Shown here one piece after another: positions 12,801 to 24,800 of a stretch of DNA of 64,000 nucleotides. Location: positions 1,054,001 to 1,118,000 of the forward strand of contig NC_089185.1 in assembly GCF_947507565.1 (NCBI RefSeq), written 5' to 3'. A program made the position numbers and the translations under genes. Source of the DNA: Oscarella lobularis. Its lineage: Eukaryota; Porifera; Homoscleromorpha; Homosclerophorida; Oscarellidae. How positions within the stretch are numbered: the stretch's first letter is position 1; each line of letters begins with the position of its first letter. The notes beneath the pieces were generated by a model, which had not been told where the DNA came from, made no database searches, and saw only the letters and a program-made list of their open reading frames with translations.

Positions 12801-15800
12801 GATTGGAACGACAATGTAGATGCCTTGACCGTGACGACGCTCGTGTTGGTTGATTCTAAAGTAGCGCCGAGCGCTGACGTCAGCGGCAGGCGAACGCCGT
12901 CGTTGGTCGCGGCGGCGACAGAGACGTAGGCGACTGCGTCGTAGTAGGAAACCTCTTGGGAGACCAAAGCCGTTACCTGAACGACCGAATCGCTATTGAT
13001 TTCATTCACTAGTTTCTTTCCCGTCTGATCAACGACGGATTCAACGACTACGTCGTCGACCGAGTAAACGTTCAGGGCAACCACGTCGACGATCGAGTTA
13101 TCGACGATGACGTCGGACGATTCAAAGATTTTGCCGTCGCCGCGCGTAAATTGGAAGCGAAAGGTGCCTATCCGCCCTGGCGTCGCCACTCCATTGTCGA
13201 CGGTCACAATGTTGGCGGGATTAGGCACCAACAAGCTGCGCACTAAATCGCTTACTCGCACGTTGAAATCCGTCGCTCCGTCAGAGAAAACGGCAGAAAC
13301 TTCGGCCGTCGCTCTTTGCCACTCGTTCGTGCAGCCATCGCCGCCGAACCAGCCTCGAACGAGACTGAGTTTGCTGTCCGACGCGCTGATCGTCGCGTCT
13401 TTTGGATAAAAGACGCGGAATGCTAAAGTTGTTGAGTACATTTTGTCGTCATTGAATTTGATGTCGATAGAAACGGACACATTTCCAGACGTTTCTGTGC
13501 CGTCAAAATAAATAGCACTGCAGTCCGATTTGACCTTGATGACGTCAGTTTTCGGCGAACTACAGGTAAATTTCGCCGTTGACAACAGAGTGACACGACC
13601 CAAGCTGTTGATGCCCGGAACAGACAGCGAAAATTCTTCCTGGATTCCTGTCAAGGCGGCCGTATTAATCAGCGTCGAGTGATCGGCATAAGCGATTATA
13701 TCTACGAGAAATTCTTTGGCGATGTGCAGAATACCAAGCGGTGCAGACGGAGGAGAGTCTCGATACAAATGGTTCGCTGGTCCACTGTAAACGCTGAGAT
13801 CATAAACGTTGCTTAGAACGACGGCGCTGCACCTAAACGTTCCAGATTTCGCCACGGCTCCCGTGACTACTCGAACGTTGAGAGTGAACAATTTCTCGTA
13901 GTTCGACAGCAGACTTTCGTCGTTCGGTTCCTTAGACGTTCCATCGATCGTAGTCTTGTTTACGCCATCAAAATAGGACGCTATGCTCCATTGCGAGGTG
14001 TCGTATGCAACTGATTGTTCAACGGCGACGTTCGTGTCGGACTCGCAGACTATTGTAAAAGTCGTGATTGGACGATAAGCGTTCGCGAGAACATCGACTT
14101 GAAAGAGTTCTCCGGGATAGAGCGATCTGTAGGGCAGTTTGACGAGAACGTTTCCGCCGGCAACTGGCTCTCGCTCGTCACCGTGAACGGTCAATTTCGC
14201 CGAGATTTGCCCGTCACTCGTCTTATCGTCAAGTCCGATGTGAAGAGCGACGGCCGAATTCGAACCGTTGAGTGCGGAAACGCTGAACCAAGAAAGAGGC
14301 AGTGTGACTGTTGCAAGGCAAGTGCCGTCAGATGGTTGACTTTCACAACTTCCACTGACACGAACGGCTCCCGTTGCGTTTAATTCGGCATTGGGGACGA
14401 CGCTGACGTAGACGGTTTGAGAAGCGACGCCTCCGGATCCTTTGTTGGTCGAGCTGACTTGCAGGAGTACAGACACCTCTCGACTATCCGAAAAAACATC
14501 GGTCGTAATCAAAATTCCACGTACAGACGTCGCTGGTTCTGTTCTGGCCAAAAGTTCGTATTTCGTAGAGAAATCGCCGACTTTGAACTCGATTTCGGAC
14601 GTTTTTCCAGCGGCCAAATTCTGAAAGAGACTCACGTTTTGAGAGTAGGCGTACGGAGGACCACCGGAGCGACGTTGCGATACAACGCCTTGAGGAAACC
14701 CGGCACCAACCGTGGAGAACGACAGCGGGATATAGGCTCCAACGACAACAACTACTCTCGTGTAGCCGACAAGACGAGTCGGAGAACCGGTGTCGGTCGC
14801 CGAAACGTTGATGGTGTACGCAGGACGGAAGTCTCGGTTGAGCACTTTAGCGATGGTGAGAAGACCGGACAATTTGTCAATGCTAAACCGATCCGTATCA
14901 TTGCCGGGCACAATAGCGTACTCCAGTGACTGGTGACACGTGTCGTCATCTGTAGCCGTCACCATCGCCAAGCTCGTGCCGGGCGACGCGTTGTCAGACA
15001 CTGTCGGAGCGTACTCTCGACTGAACTTCGGCGCGTGCAGATTGACGTCTTTTGTGACGATAGTCACTGTGGCGGATGACGAGCGAGCTGGAACAGCGCC
15101 GTCTTGTGCAACAACTTGTATCGTTTCCGTAACATCTCCGTCGCGACAAAGGGACTTGACGGCGACAGTGATTTTTCCATTCACAGGATCGATTTTGAAT
15201 TTTCCGTTGTGGTCGCTTTTCTTCTCGTTTATGGAATAGCTGACTTTTCCATTGATGCCGACATCCAGATCTGTCGCCGTCACCTGAACGACGAAAGTAT
15301 TTATAGGATCCGTCTCATTGATCGTGCTCTTGTACGACGCAGGATTAAATATCGGATTATTGTCATTCTTGTCGTCAATGAAAACGTCAACGTTCGCTGT
15401 AGCTGAAAGAGAAGGAACGCCATGATCTCGAGCAGTGACGATCAGGTTGTACCGGGAAATGAGTTCTCTGTTTAGCGTCCGATTGACGACCAGTCTATTT
15501 CCTTCAACAACAGCAAAATCAAATCCTCCTCCGCTCACACTATACGTCACTTCAGCATTTCGGTCTATATCGGCGTCCGTAGTCGAAAGAACAAGAACGG
15601 TAAAAGCTTTTACGGTTCCGTTAGCCGCCACGCTGTCGACGCTTTCGGAAACGTTGAATGTGTAAGAGGTCTTGTTGAACACCGGTGGATTATCGTTATA
15701 ATCGAGCACGGTGACGCTAAGCTTAACCGTCGTATTTCTCGCAGGCACCCCGAGATCCGTCGCCGCAATAGTCAGTTCGTAGTTGTCGAGCTTTTCGCGA

Positions 15801-18800
15801 TTAAGAGTCGAAGCGATCGTTACTTCTCCGCTAATAGGATCAATTGCGAATTGCTTTTGGGGATCTCCCTCGACGATAGAAAAGCGTATTTCCTTGTTTC
15901 GATCAGATCCGGTATCGCAAGACTTGCCGCCGTCGTCGTCGGAGGCGCTGAAGTGGAATAGGCTATACGAGACGTTTTCGTTTTCGGACACGTCGACGGA
16001 TGACGTCAGATTTTGATCAAATTGCGGCGTGTGATCGTTGGAATCGCAAACGGTTATGTGCACTTCTCCGAATCCTTTTTGGGCGTCGGGAATGAGATTC
16101 GGCGGAAGCCCCGTGCCGAAATCGTACGCCACCAAAGAAATGAAATATTTCGTGTGACTTTCGCGATCCAATTTCTTAAGAAGTTTCAAATCTCCGGACT
16201 TGGCGTCAATGCTGAAAAATCCCGTCACGCGGACATCGTCCTCTTCCTGATACAGCATGCTGATGTTGAATTCGCCGTTGGCGCCGGCATCGATATCCGA
16301 AACGTTGACCTTGGTGAGAATGGAGCCGACCGCTGTCTTTTCTGGAACGTTCAAGTAAATGTCTTTCTTTTCAAAAACGGGAATGTTGTCGTTAACGTCG
16401 GAAATCGTCAAGCGAACGTGGACGACTGTTTTCTGAGAAACAGTGCCCAAGTCTCTCGCTTCAATGACCAAATCAAAAAAACTTTGAACCTCGCGATTAA
16501 GCGTTCGACCAAGAGCAATGATTCCGCTAGTTTCGCCAATGCTAAATTGCGACACATCGGTGAACGAATCTCGTGGATTGCCGCTGAGGATTTTGTATCG
16601 AATGACTTGGTTCGGGTTCGTCTTCCCATCGCTCAGAAGTTGCCGATCAGCATCTCTCGCTCGCACAGTAATGACAGACTTAGAAACGTCATGATCTTCG
16701 CTAATCGTCTCGTTGTAGCCGTAAGGTTCAGTGAAGACGGGAGCATTGTCGTTCTCTTCGTCAACGTCAATAATAACTGCAACAGTGCTTGTTCGACGAC
16801 CAGGTATGTGGGGCCCCTGGTCCGTAGCCGCGACAATGGCACTGTAGCGAACAGCTGTCTCAAAATCCAATTTCTTTTCAAGTGTTACAGTTCCGTTTAT
16901 AGGATCGACGGCAACCGTGCCAGGCGTCACCGTCGGACTCGAAATAGAGAACCTGATTTTTCCGCTGGCAAGAGGGTCTTGGTCGCTCGCTGAGACGGTA
17001 AATAGAACAGTTCCAATAGACTGACTTTCGGCCCAGTGATTTTCGTAAACTCTTTCCTTGAAAACGGGATCGAAGTTGTTGAAACAGTCCGTTGCTTTGA
17101 TGGTACTATCAAACGATTTCAAGGGATTGTAACCGTTCGATGAGAAAACGTTTGCAACCTGACCGCTTGTCAACGGTAGGTTGTTGTCCAATTTAGCAAA
17201 CTCGAACGGTGCAACTAATGACCCAAATAAGGGGCTTGATCGACTTGCCGAATACTGGAGTCTACCGTCCAAAGTAACAACGACCAGACTGAGACCAATT
17301 TTCTTGAAGGCGATCGGTGGAGGATCTGTGCGGACCTGATAGACCCCATTGCCGATGTGTTTCGCCTTCCACCAGCCGCCGTGAAGTCCACTGCGAGATC
17401 CCGTAACTACAGGAAATGTCCCCGTTTCCAAAGTCGTATCGTCAAATTCAGATTGGAAGGTGCTGTTGGTATTTCCGATATCTACGAAGAGGAATGTTTG
17501 CTGTTCGTTTGGAATGACATCGCCTTTGTCATAAAGAGTCGCATTGATCGTAATCTTACAATCCGACCCAGCTCCGTCGACGGGAAGAATGACGAGTCCA
17601 GTGACAAATCGCAGAAGACCGAAATTGACTTTGGCCAAATACAGAGCATCTTCCAAGTCAATTTCTCCATTCAAATCGGGATCCATAGCATCCAGTTGCA
17701 CTTGATTCAAATTCTTAAGAGCGTTGCCAGTCGCAGTCGCAAAACCCAACGCTTTTTCGGCCACGTACACAGAAGTAAATAAAACGTCGTTGACGTCGAA
17801 TACACAGTCACCATTCGCATCACCTGTATCACGACCGCTGAGGCAATCACAGGGCGGAGAAGAGCAGCGGACTGCTGCTCGCCGCATGCGAGACTGCTTT
17901 GTGCGGTGGACAACAAAGTCTATAGAGCGTTTGCCAACTCCTCCAGTAATCTCAACGTTCACGTTACCAGCCACGGCAGCCCTCGGCACGGCATCACCAA
18001 TCGTTACGACGCTAGCGCCGTACTCAGAGAGTGTAGTTACCGTACTTTCAATCTTTGCCAAACCGCTTGCTTTGGCTTTAAAATTGATAACTGCAATTTG
18101 CCAGAAGTTTGTTCCCGCTGTCGATTTGCTGGCTGAGCCTCCGAACCGAAGTTCTCCTGGAGGAGTGTTGATCGTTGAAATGAAAATTCCGCCTGGCCAA
18201 TCTGTTCCCGTAGCTACCGACTGAACTTCTAGCAGATCCGCAGGGTATTTTATCAATATTTCGACTGCACCAAGTACTTTTCCTTGAATGTTGAGATGGA
18301 CCGGAATTCTAAAATCTGCTCCAGCAGACTGAGCTACAATAGGCGGTCCGTCTCTTTCTCCAATATCAACGTCACCCAAAGAAGGAAGCAAGTTGGCTGC
18401 AAAACTGATTGTCTTTTCCGCAGAACTACCATTTGCCGTGATTTTCAAATCAACAGCTTTATCCGAGTTGCTCAAAATCGTAAGCTCTCCGTCACTACTT
18501 GCAGTCACTTGGTCAGGAGGAGAAAACATTATCAGACCCGGAAAGACAGCCTTGTTGTTTGGGAAGAGATTAGGATGAGATGTGCCGTCGTTGAACGTCA
18601 CTTCTACAGCAAGATGCTCACTGCTTCCTTTTTCTCCGCTAAATGTTGGAGTTCCACCGCTCAGCACCAAGCCACCGCTACCAGTTACGCTCCCGATGCT
18701 CGTTACCCGCAAAGGCGACAGATCGGTAACGGTAAGAGGCAAAATTTCTTGTAGGCCAGAAAAACTAATGTTGATGCTGGTACGTCCGGTAGCAATAGCG

Positions 18801-21800
18801 TCAAAAATGTACGCCACTGCCGTTTTCTTCAGAATTTTCGAATCGATGCTATACGCAATTGACTGATGCTCAGTGATGACTTCTTCACGGCTGTTCGATA
18901 AAAGAAGAGATGACTGCACTTGACCGCTCTGATATGCCACTCTCGTCGTACCGTCATACCGACGGAGTTGGTTCACGCTAACCGTGCCCATATTTCCAGC
19001 CGTGTACGTGTGAAGCGTGCTCTTAATTCCCGTCGACTTGATCACGTTTACCGAAATCGTTTTCGTCAATGATGTGTGCGTAAACGAGACGGTAATCTTT
19101 GCCGTCCCAGTAATCCCGTTTCCGTTAGCAACGACTCTATTTCCAACTATAGAAACTGTGCTGTTGCTGTCGACGGTTAGAATTGTTCGCGAATCGCTGG
19201 TAAAGTCCGTAACGCGTTTGCCTCCGTTGAAACTCAGCTGAACCAGAATGGAAGTCGTGTCAACGTAGTCTGCCAAAAGAGTTGCCGGGTCCGATTTGAC
19301 GACCAATTTGTCGGTGCCGAGGGTGAGTGTCACGTTCTCGGGACTGAACAGGCTAATGTCAACAAAGTAAGTGCCTGTAGTGAGCTGAACGTCGTCACAC
19401 AAGTCTTTCCAGGTGCCCGTCAATATAGGACCCTTTCCGCTGCCTTGTATCGTCACTTCTTCTTCGTTTGAAGAATCGACAGACAGAATGCTACTGTTTG
19501 TCGAAGTCAAAGACAATCCCGTGCTAGTGAAGACAGATAATTGAGAGCCATCCTTGAACACGACGCTAGCAAGAACTGCTGCGGTGTCTCCTTCGTAGTT
19601 GAGTTCTCTTAGAACGTTGATTTTAGCCGTACCCTTGATACTGTCTCCGGACGTCGGATCGTCTATTGCGTCGAACGAAATGCCGGTGACCAGTTCGAGT
19701 TTGATATCTTCTATGCTGATTGCTTTGCTACCGGCTTCTATTTCCGTAGTTCCGAGACTTCTGCCGTTTGCTTCAATGCTGATATTACTTTTTCCGGAAC
19801 TCAAAGCTTTGGCCGTGACTTCATTTCCACTAATGATTAGTTCAATGACGTTGGGATCGCTTGAAACGAGCTTGTTTTTCACCAATGGTGTAATGACTGT
19901 TTGCTGAACGCTTGCGCTAGAATACTGGAAACTGGCTTCCACAGTAATGGAACTTCTTTGGTAGGCTTGCGAACAATTATTTTCCTTGTCCTTCCAACCG
20001 GTCACAGGACTCAGCACATTGTCATTATCTGCTACCCGAATTGTTATCTGAGATGGAATCCACACCCTGAATGGAAGAGATCCCGTCGCATCGCCTTTGG
20101 TCGCAGTCACGATAGCATCTCCGGAGCCTTTCGTTTCCAAGCCATTTAAGTAGGCACGAGAACAGCCAGCGACAACCTTAATGGTAGTTGCGTCGCTAGA
20201 ACAGGCGACTCCGGATTCAGCATAGTTAATGTGGCCCGTCTGATAGATTCCTATTACTGTGATGTCGCTTTGAATATCAATCTCATCCAGGTAAGCCGTA
20301 TTCAAAAGATTCGTCTTCTCGGCATGAGGCAACAACGCAAACAGCTTGTCATCGACAACGTAGACGTAACCCTTTGCTGCATTGCACGACGCGTTGTCCA
20401 AACGGTTGCTGAATCCAACAGTAGCTGGAGATATTCTCTCTTTCCTAGTGTTTGTCAAAAACAGGACAGAAGCGCTGATGTCTACACTGTCAGCTCCTTG
20501 CCATGATGAACTGCTCAAACTGGCAAACTTCAGAGTCACTAAAGTTTCGTAGTCGGTTATGCGACCAGCGGGCGCTGCTTGTGGATCTTCCAATATTCCA
20601 TTTAATATCAGCTCAGGCGCTTGATTGCTGACTGCTACAGTTATAGTCCAGCCTTTTGATTGAACGTAGCCAGTGTATTTTAGCTTGGACGAGAATGTTA
20701 TCTTTAGTTGAAACGTTGCCATGGCGTAGATAGCATTTCCCATGATCTTAACTTCGAAATCCTTGCCCGGATGCACGAAGTACGTGGGCAGTATGAGCAC
20801 GACGTTTTTCCCCACCGAAGCGCACGACTGCCTTTTTTGATGTACTACCACTTCGCCCAGACTCGCGTACGATTGGCCATTAATGCGGTACTTGAGAGCA
20901 ACGCTTCTGTTCGTACCAACAGAACCCACTTCAAACCAAGCAGCAGGAAGTGTAACAGTTGCAGGACACGTACTGCCTCGAGAAACGTCCGTTCTGCACG
21001 TTTTGCTTACAGTAGCCGGTCCAGAAGCAGACGTGGGTCGCTCAGCAACGATCTCCATGGTCACTTGATTCACATTGGCTGTCGAGTGACCGACGCCTCT
21101 CGCCTGAAGGAGTACTTTGACATCGGGAGAATCGTACCAAGCCTCCTTCGTAATTTGTATAGCATTAGCCTTTGACGGGGTCTCCTTGGCTGAAATCAGA
21201 GTCTGCTTTTCAGTAAAGTCTGCCAACGAAAATTGCACGTCGACCGGTGCACCGCTAAGTCCACCCGAAAACTGCCAGAAATCGTGCTCGTAGTTATTGT
21301 CCCCTGTACGACTCAGCGCCGGTATGGGAAGAGCATCGATGCCACCCGTGGTGAATTTCACCGGCAGAAGTTTTCCAACGAGTATAATGAGACGCACTCT
21401 GCCCGTTAGCGGAGCAGACGACAGGGTGTCCGTTGCTCCCATGGTCAAAAGGAAAGACAGTTCGTTGGGGGCTAGCTGCCTGGCGAGCGTCACTCGTCCT
21501 GTAGCGTTGTCGACAGTAAACAGTTCATCCGTTCCTCCAGCAATCAACGAGTACACGAGAGCACCTCCGCAAATGTCGCCGTCTGTAGCTACGAGTTTCG
21601 GCACGACTTCGGTACCGACATCTGCCTGCACGTCAAGTCGAGAGATGTAGGACGGTCGGTCGAATTTAGGCGTTTCCAAATTGACGTCTTTCACTGTCAA
21701 TGTCAGTTTCGATTTTCCAATTCGAGGCGGACTTCCGTGATCGGTAGCATTGAAAAAGAGTTCGAAAACTTGCGTGGGATTCTTGTGATGGCACAGAGGA

Positions 21801-24800
21801 CGATTGGACAGCGGGTCCACGATCTTATTCTCAAGCGTTATAGCGCCGGTCGTCTTGTTAATAACAAATCTTTCATCTGCTTCCATGGTATAGGTGAGTT
21901 CGGCATTAATTCCGATATCGAGATCACTGGCTGAAGGCTGATATATTGACGAACCAGCAGCAATTGTTTCGAGAACAGTCTGCTCGTACACTTTCTGACT
22001 GAAGACTGGGGTCTCGTCGTTTTCATCGAGAACAGTGATGACCACAGGAACGCCTTTCTGAAGTTGGGGATCTCCGCTGTCTGTCGCTGTCGCAGTCAAT
22101 GTAAAAATGGCTTTGTTTTCACGATCGAGCTTGCTGTTTGTCGTCGAGATTATTCCGCTGAAGGCGTTGATCTCAAACTTGCCGTCGTGTCCGGATAGAC
22201 TGTAACGCACGACCGAATTGTTGCCCGTGTCCTCGTCCGTGGCACTGACTTGGGCGACCGATATTCCAGCTGCGGAATTTTCCGGAACACTTCCACTGTA
22301 GCTCGAATTTTTAAATACGGGAGCATTGTCGTTGACGTCGGTAATTTTCACCGTGAAAGTCGCTTCGCTTGTTCTCTTAGGATCGCCGCCGTCGAACGCC
22401 TCAATAGTAAGATCGTATTTGACGGCCGTTTCGTAATCAACAGGTGGAACTGTCTGAATAGCCGCCTTGGTTCTTCCCGTCACTTGGCTCAGTACAGTCA
22501 CTTTAAATTTACCCATGCCTCCTTTCGTGATATTAAAATTAACCAATCCGTTGACGCCGATGTCATCGTCAGTCGCGGTGAACTCCAAGAGAGTCAGCGG
22601 AAGGATCTCGATGCCATGCTCCACGACCGTCTTTTCGCCGTAACTTCCATTGCTCGCTGCTAGAAAAACGGGCGTGTTGTCGTTCACGTCGCTCACGGTA
22701 ACGGCGACGACTGCTTTGACTGTATGCTGCGTCTTGTCCGGATCCGTTGCACTTCCGCTGGTATCGTCTCCCGATGAAATCAAATCTGCCGGATTATCAG
22801 AGGCAATGACTGTAAGCGAATAGCTGTCCTTGACCTCGCGATTTAGCTTTGGATCAATAAGGCTGATCACTCCCGTTTCGCTATCGATAGAGAAGAGACC
22901 CCACTTCTTAGAGTCGGCATCTAAGCTATATCGAATCGTTTTATGTCCTTCGCTATCTTTGTCTGTTACATTAACTTGGTTAAAAACGATGCTACCGTTC
23001 TTTGCGTTTTCGGCTATAGTCGCCTTGTACGGAAGGCCAACGAATTCTGGAATGTTGTCATTCCGATCTACAACGGTGATGACGACTTTGACGGATGCCG
23101 ATTTCGCCTCAGAACCTTCGTCCGTAGCGAAAACGGTCAACGAATAAGACGTCGTGGTTTCATAGTCGAGGCTTTGAACGAGAGACACATCTCCACTGTC
23201 TGCATTGATTTCGAACTTTCGCTCGGCGTTTCCGTCAGTAATCGAAAATTTAATTGCTTTGTTCGATCCCGAGTCCTTGTCGTCTGCCGTCACCGTAGCG
23301 ACGACTCGGTTGGTCTTCGCATCTTCGCGCAAAAACCTCGTGATCGGCTTTTCTGCGTTGGTGATGACGGGAGGATTGTCGTTGACGTCGAGCAAGGAAA
23401 TGACGACTTCGGCTTCGGACGACAGAGGTGGATCGCCTCGATCAGACGCTTTTATCTTGAGCGCGTACTCCTTTTTTCCTTCGTCAAAATCGAGTAAATC
23501 TGGTCTCAAAACAGTGACGTTACCGCTGCTTTTTTCCATCTGGAAAGGATTGTCAACGACATCAACGAACGCGTACTCCACTTCTCCGCCAACGCCACTA
23601 TCGCCGTCCGTCGCCGACACGCTGAGTACGACCGTATCCTTGGGACTGTCCTCGTCGATCGACGCGGAATAAACGAGCTGCGTAAAAACGGGCTTTTCGT
23701 CGTTGTGATCCAGCACGTCGATCGTAACGGGAACGGATCGTTCCTTTCGGTCGGCACCTTGATCACGAGCTATTACGGCAAAGCGAAAGACTGTCTGCGT
23801 TTCGTAGTTCAACGTCTTAGCAACGGTGATAACTCCAGTCGTTTCGTTGATCGCGAAGAAGCCGTCGTCGTTGCCCGATAAGAACGAATACGTTATTTTC
23901 GCATTGATGCTCGCGTCGGCGTCTTTTGCTGACACCGTCAAAACGACGTGACCAACGGTTCGATTCTCGTGAACGGAACCAGAATAACTGGGCTGTGAAA
24001 AGATTGGAAAGTTGTCATTCTCGTCACGTATCGTCACAGTCACTGTCGCTTCGTCGAACAGCTCTGGCTTGTTAGGATTGAGAACTTTCAAGTCCAACGT
24101 AAGGCTACGGGCAGTCTCGTAATCAAGAGGAGGAAGGCTCTTTATCACGCCAGTAGTGGAATCTATGGTGAAGTTAGCCGCTCCCGTTCCACCCACTATT
24201 TGAAATTCCGTCTTCTGATTGTCACCAGAATCCCTGTCGGTCGCTGCAACTTGAAGAATGCTCGGGTTGCCTCTGGTGTGCTCGAATACGGACGTCGTGT
24301 AAGTCGGAGCGGAAAATTTAGGCGCGTTATCGTTCACGTCAAGAATGTCAATGGTGATCTGAGCAGTATCACTGAGCTCCTCACCATTGCCACTTCCACT
24401 CGCACTGAATTCGTCAGCACGATCCTGCGCCTTGACTGTAAGTACGTGCAACGTCTCTTTTTCATAGTCTAGCACGCTGCCGTTGGCAATCGTAACCAAG
24501 CCGCTCGTCTTGTCAATCGCAAACGCATTCCCCGCGTTGCCATGCGTGATCGAATACTCCAAGAAACCATTGTGTTCGAGATCTTTGTCAGTTGCAGAGA
24601 CGGTCACTACGGAATCGCCCACCATTGCCGACTCATTCACTTTGGCACGGTAGGTGAGAGGATCGAAAACAGGGCTATGATCATTGACGTCGAGAACCGT
24701 GATTTCTAGGTCGGCACTTGCCGTGAATTTTCCGTCAGTGGCTTCAATTCTGATTTTGTAGAGGCTAAGTGCTTCTCTGTCCAGGGATCCGCTGAGCTTC

